The notes under the pieces were generated by a model. That model was given only the letters and a program-made list of their open reading frames with translations, did no database searches and was not told the origin of the DNA. Below are positions 25,610 through 34,705 of a stretch of DNA of 64,000 nucleotides, in pieces. How positions within the stretch are numbered: the first letter of the stretch is position 1; every line of letters begins with the position of its first letter. Origin of the DNA: Pseudomonas mandelii (GTDB lineage Bacteria > Pseudomonadota > Gammaproteobacteria > Pseudomonadales > Pseudomonadaceae); the NCBI RefSeq assembly GCF_006438925.1, contig NZ_RCZA01000012.1, positions 124,001-188,000 of the forward strand, in the 5' to 3' direction. A program made the position numbers and the translations under genes.

Positions 25610-25700
25610 GTAGGAGCTGCCGAAGGCTGCGATCTTTTGGCGGATTCGAAGGTGTCACAAAGCAAGATCAAAAGATCGCAGCCTGCGGCAGCTCTGACAG
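25610..25700. repeat. REP doublet, GTAGGAGCTGCCG type, between parC and parP
   Basis: GTAGGAGCTGCCGAAGGCTG at 25610 and an imperfect complement ending near 25700 (GCTCTGAC in place of GCTCCTAC; GCGGCAG in place of TCGGCAG). It interrupts an otherwise tight operon and could reduce or stabilise part of the transcript. Confidence 0.8.
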
Positions 25701-25712
25701 GTATTGGGTTCA

Positions 25713-26501
25713 TCAGGCCACCGCCGGGGCGAGTTGTGCGGCCAACAGGTGCTTGAGCAATGCGCGGTAGGCCAGCACCCCACGGCTCTTGCCGTCGAAC
25801 TGCGAAGGCGTCACGCCGGCACGGCTGGCATCGCGCAAGCGGGTATCGACCGGGATGTAGCCCTGCCAGATTTCTTCCGGGTACTTGTCGCGCAACACCC
25901 GAAGCGTGCTGAGAGAAGCCTGCGTGCGGCGGTCGAACAAGGTCGGCACGATGCTGAAGGGCAGCGCCTGTTTGCGCGAACGGTTGATCATCGCCAGGGT
26001 ATTGACCATGCGTTCCAGGCCTTTGACCGCCAGGTGTTCGGTCTGCACCGGGATCACCAATTGCTGGCTCGCCGCCAAGGCATTGACCATCAGCACGCCG
26101 AGCAACGGCGGACTGTCGATCACGGCGTAATCGAAGTCCTGCCAAAGTTGCGCCAGGCTCTTGGCAATCACCAGGCCCAGGCCACTCTGACCCGGCGACT
26201 GACGCTCGAGGGTCGCGAGTGCGGTGCTCGACGGCAACAGGGAAATACTCTCGTGGCTGGTGGGCAACAACAACTGACCGGGCAAGCCTTGCGGCACACT
26301 GCCCTTGTGCAGGAACAGGTCGTAGCTGCTGTGCTCCAGGCTGTCGGGGTCGTAACCGAAGTAGCTGGTCATGGAGCCGTGGGGGTCGAGATCGACCACG
26401 ACCACGCGCTTGCCCGCCTCGGCCAGTAAACCGGCTAAAGCGATAGAGGAAGTGGTTTTACCAACACCACCCTTTTGATTGGCAACGGCCCAGACTCTCA
26501 T
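25713..26501 (-). CDS. parC: ParA-like ATPase ParC (Soj-like) of the chemotaxis operon
   Basis: A 262-residue MinD/ParA family ATPase. The deviant Walker A QKGGVGKTT is at residues 9-17, the A' motif VDLDPHG near residue 37 and Walker B DYAVIDSPPLLG near residue 113. In polar-flagellated gammaproteobacteria this ParA homologue, encoded with cheA and cheW, localises to the pole and recruits the chemosensory array through ParP. It is distinct from FleN at 33759. Older annotations call it a chromosome partitioning protein, which the operon context argues against. Confidence 0.88.
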   Translation of the reverse strand: MRVWAVANQKGGVGKTTSSIALAGLLAEAGKRVVVVDLDPHGSMTSYFGYDPDSLEHSSYDLFLHKGSVPQGLPGQLLLPTSHESISLLPSSTALATLERQSPGQSGLGLVIAKSLAQLWQDFDYAVIDSPPLLGVLMVNALAASQQLVIPVQTEHLAVKGLERMVNTLAMINRSRKQALPFSIVPTLFDRRTQASLSTLRVLRDKYPEEIWQGYIPVDTRLRDASRAGVTPSQFDGKSRGVLAYRALLKHLLAAQLAPAVA

Positions 26502-26544
26502 TCGGAATGTTCCTCCCGGTCGAAATGGTCGACCGAGAAATAGC

Positions 26545-27435
26545 TCAACGTATTAATGCGGGTGACGGAGAATTGACGGCACTCTCTCGTCCCGGCGACT
26601 TGACCGGGGTCGGTGCAGTTTGTGTGCCAGCACGCTTCAACGCGGCATCCGGTTTCGCATTAGCGGTTCCGGTACCGGTAAGGCTGCGGCGCACATCGAG
26701 ATTTCGTGACACTACCAGGACGACGCGACGGTTACGCGCCCGCCCCTCGGCCGTCGCGTTGTTGGCCACTGGCTGGAACTCGCCGTAACCCACCGACGCC
26801 AAGCGACCGGGGTTCACACCCTGCATCGCCAGCATGCGCACGATGCTCGCCGACCGGGCCGAGGACAGCTCCCAGTTGGTCGGGTATTGCGCGGTGCGGA
26901 TCGGTTGATCGTCAGTGAAACCTTCGACGTGAATCGGGTTGTCGAACGGCTTCAGAATCGCGGCAACCTTGTCGATGATGTTGAACGCGATGTCGCTGGG
27001 CATGGCGTCGCCGCTGCCGAACAACAGGCTGGAATTGAGTTCGATCTCGACCCACAACTCGTTGCCGCGAATGGTCATCTGGTTGGAGCTGATCAAGTCG
27101 CCGAACGCGGCGCTGATGTCGTCGGCGATGCTTTTGAGCGGATCGCTGGCACCCGCGATACCGGCGTCGACCTGCTCGGCGTCTTTAACCAGCGGCTTGG
27201 CCGGGGTCACGGTCTTCGGTCGCTCGTCGCCGATCGGAATCGGCTTGAGGGCGCGGTCGGAGTCGGTAAAGACCCCGATCAACGCTTCGGAAATAACCTT
27301 GTACTTGCCTTCGTTGATCGAAGAGATCGAGTACATCACCACGAAGAAAGCAAACAGCAAGGTGATGAAGTCGGCGTAGGAAACCAGCCAACGTTCATGG
27401 TTTACATGTTCTTCAGGTTGCCGACGACGAGCCAT
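26545..27435 (-). CDS. motD: flagellar motor stator protein MotD (MotB-type)
   Basis: A 296-residue stator B subunit. The N-terminal plug and single helix WLVSYADFITLLFAFFVVMY contain the proton-binding aspartate (in YADFITL, near residue 22); the OmpA-like peptidoglycan-binding domain has IHVEGFTDDQPI, NWELSSARSASIVRML and VGYGEFQPVANN, and the tail is charged and variable. Partner motC precedes it by 15 bases. MotCD is the second stator pair of pseudomonads, important under load and on surfaces; motAB would be elsewhere. Confidence 0.94.
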   Translation of the reverse strand: MARRRQPEEHVNHERWLVSYADFITLLFAFFVVMYSISSINEGKYKVISEALIGVFTDSDRALKPIPIGDERPKTVTPAKPLVKDAEQVDAGIAGASDPLKSIADDISAAFGDLISSNQMTIRGNELWVEIELNSSLLFGSGDAMPSDIAFNIIDKVAAILKPFDNPIHVEGFTDDQPIRTAQYPTNWELSSARSASIVRMLAMQGVNPGRLASVGYGEFQPVANNATAEGRARNRRVVLVVSRNLDVRRSLTGTGTANAKPDAALKRAGTQTAPTPVKSPGRESAVNSPSPALIR

Positions 27436-27450
27436 AGTCCATTACCCCCA

Positions 27451-28191
27451 TCAATCCATGAAGCCCTGAAGCTTCAACTCAATAGAGCGAGGGTTTTCAC
27501 CTTCGGCGATCGACAGAATGCCTTCCAACAACATTTCGCGATAACGCGACTGCCGCAAAGCGATGGACTTGAGTTTGGCGGCAATCGGCAGCAGCACCAG
27601 GTTGGCACTGGCCACGCCGTAGATGGTCGCGACAAAGGCCACGGCGATGCCGCTACCCAGTTGCGATGGATCGGCCAGGTTGCCCATCACGTGGATCAGG
27701 CCCATCACCGCACCGATAATGCCGATGGTCGGCGCGTAGCCGCCCATGCTTTCGAAGACTTTGGCGGCTTCGATGTCGCGGCTTTCCTGGGTGTAGAAAT
27801 CCACTTCCAGAATGCTGCGAATCGCTTCCGGCTCGGCGCCGTCCACCAGCAGTTGCAGACCTTTGCGCGAGTAGTTGTCAGGTTCGGCGTCGGCCACCCC
27901 TTCCAGACCCAGCAGGCCTTCCTTGCGCGCGGTCAGGCTCCAGTTGACGACGCGATCGACGCCACCGGCGAGGTCGATGCGTGGAGGGAACAGGATCCAG
28001 GCCAGAATCTGCATGGCACGCTTGAAAGCGCTCATCGGTGCTTGCAACAGCGCCGCACCGATGGTCCCACCGAGTACGATCAACGCCGCCGGGCCGTTGG
28101 CCAGGGCGCCGAGGTGACCGCCTTCAAGGTAGTTGCCGCCAATGATGGCGACAAACGCCATGATGATCCCGATAAGGCTTAAAACATCCAT
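27451..28191 (-). CDS. motC: flagellar motor stator protein MotC (MotA-type)
   Basis: A 246-residue MotA-family protein with four membrane helices. MDVLSLIGIIMAFVAIIGGN opens the protein, and the conserved third and fourth helices carry YAPTIGIIGAVMGLIHVM and GSGIAVAFVATIYGVASANL. The cytoplasmic loop holds charged residues that contact FliG. Start ATG 28191 shares one base with the cheB stop (TGATG); the three codons upstream in the open frame are not needed. Confidence 0.94.
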   Translation of the reverse strand: MDVLSLIGIIMAFVAIIGGNYLEGGHLGALANGPAALIVLGGTIGAALLQAPMSAFKRAMQILAWILFPPRIDLAGGVDRVVNWSLTARKEGLLGLEGVADAEPDNYSRKGLQLLVDGAEPEAIRSILEVDFYTQESRDIEAAKVFESMGGYAPTIGIIGAVMGLIHVMGNLADPSQLGSGIAVAFVATIYGVASANLVLLPIAAKLKSIALRQSRYREMLLEGILSIAEGENPRSIELKLQGFMD

Positions 28192-29327
28192 CAGATACAA
28201 GCCTCGACCAGATGCTTGCCGATATCGTCCAGGCCGTACACCGCATCGGCGAGTTCGGCTTTGACGATGGCCATCGGCATGCCGTAGATCACGCAGCTGG
28301 CTTCATCCTGAGCCCAGATCGAGCTGCCGCCCTGCTTGAGCAGACGCGCGCCTTCGCGACCATCGGCGCCCATGCCGGTCAATACGACCGCCAGAACTTT
28401 GTCACCGTAAGACTTGGCCGCGGAACCAAAGGTGATGTCCACGCACGGCTTGTAGTTCAGACGTTCGTCACCCGGCAGGATTTTCACCGCGCCACGGCCG
28501 TCGATCATCATTTGCTTGCCACCCGGCGCCAGCAACGCCAGGCCCGGACGCAGGATGTCGCCATCCTCGGCTTCCTTGACGCTGATGCGGCAGAGCTTGT
28601 CCAGACGTTCGGCGAACGCCTTGGTAAAGGCGGCCGGCATGTGCTGAATCAATACGATCGGTGCGGGGAAGTTGGCCGGCAATTGGGTCAGAACCCGCTG
28701 CAGGGCCACCGGGCCGCCAGTGGACGTACCGATGGCGACCAGTTTGTAGGCTTTGCGTTTCGGCGTTGGCGACGACGAGGCTGGCGCGTACGTACGTGCC
28801 GGAATCGGAGCCGGTGCCGGTGCCGGACGCGCAGGCGCGCTGCTGCCGTAGCTGCTGACGCTCGAAGGCGCAGGCGTCGGGGACGGTGCGGCGACAGGTG
28901 CCGGAGTGCTGTAGGTGTTGGCGCGACGGTTACTGCGCGAAATACTGAGGATCTTCTCGCACAGCAGTTGCTTGACCTTCTCCGGGTTACGGGAGATGTC
29001 TTCGAAATTCTTCGGCAGGAAATCCACCGCGCCAGCGTCCAGCGCGTCGAGGGTTACCCGAGCGCCTTCGTGGGTCAGCGAGGAGAACATCAACACCGGG
29101 GTCGGGCAGCGCTGCATGATGTGCCGCACCGCCGTGATGCCATCCATCATCGGCATCTCGTAGTCCATGGTGATCACGTCTGGCTTGAGTGCCAGCGCCT
29201 GATCAATCGCCTCTTTTCCGTTGGTCGCCGTGCCGACGACCTGGATATTCGGATCCGCTGAAAGAATTTCCGAGACGCGGCGGCGGAAAAACCCCGAATC
29301 GTCCACCACCAGGACTTTAACTGCCAT
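28191..29327 (-). CDS. cheB: chemotaxis protein-glutamate methylesterase CheB
   Basis: A 378-residue response regulator that demethylates and deamidates chemoreceptors. Receiver domain: VDDSGFFRRR at residue 8 onward, phospho-acceptor in ITMDYEMPMMDG near residue 56. A proline/serine/alanine-rich linker of about 60 residues (160-220) follows, then the esterase domain with catalytic serine in IGTSTGGPVAL, histidine in IQHMPAAFTKAF and TGMGADG. ATG 29327 gives the standard MAVKVLVVDD start. No cheR is present in this window. Confidence 0.95.
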   Translation of the reverse strand: MAVKVLVVDDSGFFRRRVSEILSADPNIQVVGTATNGKEAIDQALALKPDVITMDYEMPMMDGITAVRHIMQRCPTPVLMFSSLTHEGARVTLDALDAGAVDFLPKNFEDISRNPEKVKQLLCEKILSISRSNRRANTYSTPAPVAAPSPTPAPSSVSSYGSSAPARPAPAPAPIPARTYAPASSSPTPKRKAYKLVAIGTSTGGPVALQRVLTQLPANFPAPIVLIQHMPAAFTKAFAERLDKLCRISVKEAEDGDILRPGLALLAPGGKQMMIDGRGAVKILPGDERLNYKPCVDITFGSAAKSYGDKVLAVVLTGMGADGREGARLLKQGGSSIWAQDEASCVIYGMPMAIVKAELADAVYGLDDIGKHLVEACI

Positions 29328-29376
29328 AAACACTCCGTTAGACGGAGCGAGGCTCAGTCGCCCCGCCCCACCAGAA

Positions 29377-31626
29377 TCAAATACGCCGTGCGGCGTAACG
29401 CTTGAGCATGCTCGGAACATCGAGAATCAGCGCAATGCGGCCGTCACCGGTGATGGTGGCGCCGGACATGCCCGGGGTTCCCTGGAGCATTTTGCCCAAT
29501 GGCTTGATGACCACTTCTTCCTGACCCACCAGTTGATCGACGACGAAGCCGATCCGCTGAGTGCCCACCGAAAGGATCACCACATGGCCTTCGCGCTGCT
29601 CTTCGTGAGCGGCGGAGCTGACCAGCCAGCGTTTGAGGTAGAACAATGGCAGCGCCTTGTCCCGCACGATCACCACTTCCTGGCCGTCCACCACGTTGGT
29701 GCGCGACAGGTCGAGGTGGAAGATCTCGTTGACGTTCACCAGCGGGAACGCAAACGCCTGGTTGCCCAGCATGACCATCAGCGTCGGCATGATCGCCAGG
29801 GTCAACGGGACCTTGATGACGATCTTCGAGCCCTTGCCCTTGGTCGAATAGATATTGATGGTGCCGTTGAGCTGGGCGATTTTGGTTTTCACCACGTCCA
29901 TGCCCACGCCGCGTCCGGAGACATCGGAAATTTCGGTCTTGGTCGAGAAACCCGGCGCGAAGATCAGGTTGAAGCAATCGGATTCGCTGAGGCGATCCGC
30001 TGCATCCTTGTCCATCAAGCCTTTCTTCACGGCAATGCCGCGCAGAACATCGGCGTCCATGCCCTTGCCGTCATCGGAGATCGACAGAAGGATGTGGTCG
30101 CCTTCCTGTTCAGCGGACAGGATCACCTTGCCGCTGCGAGGCTTGCCCATCGCTTCACGCTCGGCCGGCTCTTCAATACCGTGGTCGACCGAGTTGCGCA
30201 CCAAGTGGACCAGCGGGTCGGCCAGGGCCTCGACGAGGTTCTTGTCGAGGTCGGTTTCTTCGCCGACCAGTTCCAGGTTGATCTCTTTCTTGAGCTGGCG
30301 AGCCAGGTCGCGAACCAGACGCGGGAAGCGCCCGAAGACCTTCTTGATCGGTTGCATCCGGGTCTTCATGACCGCGGTTTGCAGGTCGGCCGTGACCACG
30401 TCGAGGTTCGACACGGCCTTGGACATGGCTTCGTCGCCGCTGTTGAGGCCCAGACGGACCAAACGGTTACGCACCAGTACCAACTCGCCGACCATGTTCA
30501 TGATTTCGTCGAGACGCGCGGTATCGACCCGCACGGTGGTCTCGGCTTCGCTGGCCGGTTTTTCCGGTGGCGGCGCGGACGGGGCACGAGCCGGAGCCGG
30601 GGCAGCAGCAGCGGCAGGCTTCGGCGCTTCGGCTTTAGGCTCGGGCGCTTTGGCAACGGGTTTCGGTGCAACAGCCTTGGCCGCTGGCGCCACAACCGAT
30701 GCGCTGGCGCCGGACGCGGCGCCCACTTCAGTGAACTTGCCCTTGCCGTGCAATTCGTCGAGCAGCGATTCGAACTCGTGATCGGAGATCAGGTCGCTGC
30801 CAGCCGCCTTAGCGGTTGGCGCAGCCGGGGCCGGAGCCGCAGCAATGGCCGATTCCAGCGCGTCGACAGCAAAGTTACCCTTGCCGTGCAGCTGATCGAG
30901 CAGAGCTTCGAACTCGTCGTCGGTGATATCGGAGCTGTCGCCTGCCGCTTTCGGGGCAGCCGGTGCGGCTGGCGCCGGGGCTACCGCATCGACGGCGAAC
31001 TGGCCTTTACCGTGCAACTGATCGAGCAACGACTCGAACTCGGCATCGGTAATTTCGTCGCTGGCCGCTGCATTGCTGCTCGGCGCTGGCACAGCTGCCG
31101 GGGCTTCTGCCTGAGCCTTGACGGCGTTCAGCGAGTCCAGCAGTTGTTCGAATTCGTTATCGGTGATGTCACCCGATTCGCTCTCGGCGGCAGGTTCTTC
31201 CACCACTTCGGCGACCGGTGCCGTTTCATCGGCGGTTTGCGGCTCGGCCAGACGGGCCAGTGCCGCAAGCAATTCTGGCGTGGCAGCCGTAATCGGGCTG
31301 CGCTCACGGACTTCGGTAAACATGCCGTTCACCGCATCCAGCGCTTCGAGAACTACGTCCATCAGTTCCGAGTCGACGCGACGTTCACCCTTGCGCAGGA
31401 TGTCGAACACGTTCTCGGCGATGTGACAGCACTCCACCAGCTCGTTGAGCTGGAGGAAGCCGGCGCCTCCTTTTACAGTGTGAAAACCGCGAAAAATTGC
31501 ATTGAGCAAGTCCGCATCATCAGGTCGGCTTTCAAGCTCGACCAGCTGTTCGGACAGTTGCTCTAGAATCTCGCCGGCCTCAACCAGGAAATCCTGAAGG
31601 ATCTCTTCATCGGCGCCGAAGCTCAT
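29377..31626 (-). CDS. cheA: chemotaxis histidine kinase CheA
   Basis: A 749-residue CheA. P1 domain with phosphorylatable His49 in FRGFHTVKGGAGF; an unusual 250-residue linker with four copies of an acidic DxEFExLLDxL motif (around residues 154-170, 192-212, 234-254 and 280-298, the last three continuing HGKGxF); P3 dimerisation (VRVDTARLDEIMNMVGELVL), P4 kinase boxes (HLVRNSVDHGIE, SISDDGKGMD, GRGVGMDVV) and a C-terminal CheW-like P5. There is no separate P2 like that of E. coli; the linker lies where Vibrio CheA has the ParP-binding LID region. The operon encodes the ParP/ParC partners. Confidence 0.96.
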   Translation of the reverse strand: MSFGADEEILQDFLVEAGEILEQLSEQLVELESRPDDADLLNAIFRGFHTVKGGAGFLQLNELVECCHIAENVFDILRKGERRVDSELMDVVLEALDAVNGMFTEVRERSPITAATPELLAALARLAEPQTADETAPVAEVVEEPAAESESGDITDNEFEQLLDSLNAVKAQAEAPAAVPAPSSNAAASDEITDAEFESLLDQLHGKGQFAVDAVAPAPAAPAAPKAAGDSSDITDDEFEALLDQLHGKGNFAVDALESAIAAAPAPAAPTAKAAGSDLISDHEFESLLDELHGKGKFTEVGAASGASASVVAPAAKAVAPKPVAKAPEPKAEAPKPAAAAAPAPARAPSAPPPEKPASEAETTVRVDTARLDEIMNMVGELVLVRNRLVRLGLNSGDEAMSKAVSNLDVVTADLQTAVMKTRMQPIKKVFGRFPRLVRDLARQLKKEINLELVGEETDLDKNLVEALADPLVHLVRNSVDHGIEEPAEREAMGKPRSGKVILSAEQEGDHILLSISDDGKGMDADVLRGIAVKKGLMDKDAADRLSESDCFNLIFAPGFSTKTEISDVSGRGVGMDVVKTKIAQLNGTINIYSTKGKGSKIVIKVPLTLAIMPTLMVMLGNQAFAFPLVNVNEIFHLDLSRTNVVDGQEVVIVRDKALPLFYLKRWLVSSAAHEEQREGHVVILSVGTQRIGFVVDQLVGQEEVVIKPLGKMLQGTPGMSGATITGDGRIALILDVPSMLKRYAARRI

Positions 31627-31663
31627 TAAGGGGGTGCTCCTAAAGGTCTAAAAACCTAAAAAC

Positions 31664-32452
31664 CTAAAATCCAAGACTGGATAGCAAATCGTCCACATCG
31701 TCCTGACCGGACACAACGTCTTCTCTTTTATCGGCATGAATCTGCGGACCTTCACCCTGAGAGAGATGTTTTTGCGGATCTTTTTCTGCAAGCATCGCTT
31801 CACGGTCATGTTCGATGCCCGCAAAGCGGTCCACCTGACTGGCCATAAGCACGAGCTTGAGCAGGTTGCTTTCAACTTCGGTGACCAATTGGGTCACACG
31901 CTTGATCACCTGACCGGTGAGGTCCTGGTAATCCTGAGCGAGCAGAATGTCGTTCAGGTTGCTCGACACAACGCGATTGTCTTCGCTGCTGCGTGTCAGG
32001 AAACCGTCGACTCGCCGAGCCAGCTCGCGGAACTCTTCAGCCCCGACTTCGCGACGCATGAACCGTCCCCAGTCGGTGCTCAAGGCCTGGGCTTCGTTGC
32101 TCAGGCCATTGACCAGCGGCGTGGCGTTTTCCACCAGGTCCATGGTGCGGTTGGCAGCAGCCTCGGTCAGCTTGACCACATAGCCCAGTCGTTCGGTGGC
32201 ATCCGTGATCTGTGACACTTCTTCCGCTTGCGGCATGTTCGGGTCAATCTGGAAATTGACGATCGCGCTATGCAGCTCGCGAGTGAGCTTGCCCACTTCC
32301 TGATACAGGCCACGGTCACGGGTCTGATTGAGCTCATGGATCAGTTGCACAGCGTCGCCGAACCTGCCTTTTTCAAGGCTTTCGACCAGTTCGACCGCGT
32401 GTTTTTTCAGGGTCGATTCGAAATCGCCCTGTGAAGACTCGTTATGCTCCAT
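31664..32452 (-). CDS. cheZ: protein phosphatase CheZ
   Basis: A 262-residue CheY-P phosphatase, long and helical. The catalytic glutamine lies in LLAQDYQDLTGQVIKRV near residue 175, and the C-terminal CheY-binding peptide DDVDDLLSSLGF ends the protein as in E. coli. It lies between cheY and cheA in the operon. CheZ usually clusters at CheA arrays, consistent with the parCP genes downstream. Confidence 0.95.
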   Translation of the reverse strand: MEHNESSQGDFESTLKKHAVELVESLEKGRFGDAVQLIHELNQTRDRGLYQEVGKLTRELHSAIVNFQIDPNMPQAEEVSQITDATERLGYVVKLTEAAANRTMDLVENATPLVNGLSNEAQALSTDWGRFMRREVGAEEFRELARRVDGFLTRSSEDNRVVSSNLNDILLAQDYQDLTGQVIKRVTQLVTEVESNLLKLVLMASQVDRFAGIEHDREAMLAEKDPQKHLSQGEGPQIHADKREDVVSGQDDVDDLLSSLGF

Positions 32453-32482
32453 AGCTCCCCCGTGGCGCAGTGGCTTCGCACA

Positions 32483-32854
32483 TCAACCGATGCGTTCGAA
32501 AATCTTCTCGATTTTTTCTTTTAACGCCTGGGCCGTGAAGGGCTTGACCACATAGCCGTTAACTCCGGCCTGGGCTGCCTCGATGATCTGCTCGCGCTTG
32601 GCTTCAGCGGTCACCATCAGCACCGGCAGGTGCTTGAGCTTTTCATCGGCACGCACGTGGCGCAGCAGGTCGATACCGGTCATGCCAGGCATGTTCCAGT
32701 CTGTTACCAGAAAGTCGATGCTGCCGCTGTTGAGAACCGGAATGGCAGTAGTGCCATCGTCAGCCTCGACCGTGTTGGTGAACCCAAGGTCACGCAACAG
32801 GTTTTTAATGATCCGCCGCATCGTTGAGAAGTCATCAACGATGAGGATTTTCAT
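32483..32854 (-). CDS. cheY: chemotaxis response regulator CheY
   Basis: A 123-residue single-domain response regulator. MKILIVDDFSTMRRIIKNLL holds the paired acidic residues, VTDWNMPGMTG has the phospho-acceptor aspartate near residue 56, VMVTAEA the switch threonine and GYVVKPF the conserved lysine. ATG 32854 gives the standard start; the eight codons upstream in frame are not conserved in CheY. Phospho-CheY binds FliM/FliN to reverse rotation. It heads the che operon, 167 bases after the fliA stop. Confidence 0.96.
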   Translation of the reverse strand: MKILIVDDFSTMRRIIKNLLRDLGFTNTVEADDGTTAIPVLNSGSIDFLVTDWNMPGMTGIDLLRHVRADEKLKHLPVLMVTAEAKREQIIEAAQAGVNGYVVKPFTAQALKEKIEKIFERIG

Positions 32855-33021
32855 GTTCTTGTCCAATTCGACCTCCAAGCAGTCTTAAACGCGCCCAGCA
32901 CCTGGACGCGCCATTTCAATCAATCCGGCAAAGCACTCAATGACTGTCTGGAGCACAACAGATCGGGACCGGTACGGTTCAACACCCCACCAGCCGCGTT
33001 CGCAGTGTCCCCACACTGCCT

Positions 33022-33762
33022 TCAGCGCGCTCGCCACTCCCCCAAACGCCCCCGCAAACGGGCCGCGCACTGGCTGTGTAACTGGCTGACCCGAGATTCG
33101 CTAACCCCCAGGACCTCACCGATTTCCTTGAGATTCAACTCTTCGTCGTAGTACAGCGCCAACACCAGTCGCTCGCGCTCCGGCAAATTGGCAATCGCGT
33201 CCGCCAGCGCCGCCTGGAAGCGTTCATCTTCCAGATCGCGTGACGGCTCGAGATGAACACTGGCGCCATCCTCGTGCAGCCCTTCGTGTTCGCCGTCCTG
33301 CAACAGATCGTCGAAACTGAATAAGCGGCTGCCCAGGGTGTCGTTCAAAATCCCGTAATAATCGTCGAGACTCAATTGGAGTTCGGCCGCAACCTCGTGA
33401 TCTTTAGCGTCACGGCCGGTTTTAGCTTCAATCGAGCGAATGGCGTCGCTGACCATCCGGGTATTGCGGTGGACCGAACGTGGCGCCCAGTCCCCCTTGC
33501 GTACTTCATCAAGCATCGCGCCACGGATTCGTATGCCCGCGTACGTCTCGAAACTCGCGCCTTTGCTGGCGTCGTATTTGGTCGACACTTCAAGCAGGCC
33601 GATCATCCCGGCCTGGATCAGGTCTTCAACCTGGACACTGGCCGGCAGACGCGCCAGCAAGTGGTAAGCAATGCGTTTAACCAGTGGCGCGTAACGCTCG
33701 ATCAGCTCGTACTGCGCGTCACGTGCCGACTTCTTGTAGAGGTTGTAGCCACTGGCTGTCAT
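33022..33762 (-). CDS. fliA: RNA polymerase sigma factor FliA (sigma 28)
   Basis: A 246-residue sigma-70 family protein directing late flagellar promoters such as that of fliC. Region 2 has YAPLVKRIAYHLLARLP and IQAGMIGLLEVSTKYD; region 3 follows, and region 4 ends with LNLKEIGEVLGVSESRVSQL. Start ATG 33762 overlaps the fleN stop (ATGA); the 41 codons of open frame upstream lie within fleN. It is the last gene of the flhA-flhF-fleN-fliA unit. Confidence 0.96.
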   Translation of the reverse strand: MTASGYNLYKKSARDAQYELIERYAPLVKRIAYHLLARLPASVQVEDLIQAGMIGLLEVSTKYDASKGASFETYAGIRIRGAMLDEVRKGDWAPRSVHRNTRMVSDAIRSIEAKTGRDAKDHEVAAELQLSLDDYYGILNDTLGSRLFSFDDLLQDGEHEGLHEDGASVHLEPSRDLEDERFQAALADAIANLPERERLVLALYYDEELNLKEIGEVLGVSESRVSQLHSQCAARLRGRLGEWRAR

Positions 33763-34589
33763 AGCACCGGTCCTGCCGTTTGTTGCACGAGGCGCTCGAC
33801 GAAAAACTCCAGGTGCCCACGCGGGTTGGCAGGTAGCGGCCAGGTATCGACCTTCTGTGCAATCGCCTTGAACGCCAGTGAGCACTTGGAACGCGGGAAG
33901 GCTTCGTAAACGGCGCGCTGCTTCTGCACAGCCTTGCGCACGCTTTCGTCGTAAGGCACCGCGCCGACGTATTGTAAGGCGACGTCAAGGAAGCGATCCG
34001 TGACCTTGGTCAACTTGGCGAACAGGTTGCGCCCTTCCTGCGGACTCTGGGCCATGTTGGCCAGGACGCGGAAGCGGTTCATGCCGTAATCGCGGTTCAG
34101 CAGTTTGATCAGTGCGTAGGCATCGGTGATCGAAGTCGGCTCGTCGCAGACCACCAGCAAGACTTCTTGCGCTGCGCGGACGAAACTGACGACCGATTCA
34201 CCAATGCCCGCCGCGGTGTCGATCACCAGCACGTCGAGGTTGTCGCCGATATCGCTGAACGCCTGGATCAGGCCGGCGTGTTGAGCCGGGCTCAAATGAA
34301 CCATGCTCTGTGTGCCGGACGCGGCCGGGACGATGCGAATGCCGCCAGGGCCTTGCAACAGAACGTCGCGCAGCTCGCAGCGGCCTTCGATCACGTCGGC
34401 CAAAGTACGTTTGGGTGTCAGCCCCAACAGAACGTCGACGTTCGCCAGCCCCAGATCGGCGTCCAACAGCATGACGCGCCGACCGAGCTCAGCTAGAGCC
34501 AGGGACAAGTTCACTGACACGTTAGTCTTCCCGACGCCACCTTTGCCGCCGGTCACCGCGATCACCTGTACGGGATGCATGCTGCCCAT
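33759..34589 (-). CDS. fleN: flagellar number regulator FleN (FlhG)
   Basis: A 276-residue MinD/ParA-like ATPase that limits flagellar number by antagonising FleQ and works with FlhF. Deviant Walker A GGKGGVGKTN is at residues 14-23, LLDADLGLANVD near residue 40 and DVLVIDTAAGIG near residue 118. The C-terminal part has ALQYVGAVPYDESVRKAVQK, which is typical. ATG 34580 is an alternative in-frame start three codons later. It is a different ParA relative from ParC at 25713. Confidence 0.95.
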   Translation of the reverse strand: MGSMHPVQVIAVTGGKGGVGKTNVSVNLSLALAELGRRVMLLDADLGLANVDVLLGLTPKRTLADVIEGRCELRDVLLQGPGGIRIVPAASGTQSMVHLSPAQHAGLIQAFSDIGDNLDVLVIDTAAGIGESVVSFVRAAQEVLLVVCDEPTSITDAYALIKLLNRDYGMNRFRVLANMAQSPQEGRNLFAKLTKVTDRFLDVALQYVGAVPYDESVRKAVQKQRAVYEAFPRSKCSLAFKAIAQKVDTWPLPANPRGHLEFFVERLVQQTAGPVL

Positions 34590-34705
34590 GAATTTTCTTT
34601 ACCTTGTCTTACTTAGACGGAGGCCACATTACTGGCTGCGCGTTCATTAACTGAACAATGCATGGCAGACCATCGATGTAGGTACAAAAACTGTTCATTA
34701 ATACC

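Noticed and set aside
30600..31200. Tandem DNA repeat in cheA as a CRISPR-like or phase-variable tract
   Set aside because: The repeat is at the protein level with diverged codons and spacers, and stays in frame.
29221..31566. 781-codon plus-strand ORF opposite cheA
   Set aside because: It is a shadow of the GC-rich cheA gene: histidine/arginine/glutamine-rich low-complexity translation, no domain, fully antisense to a certain gene.
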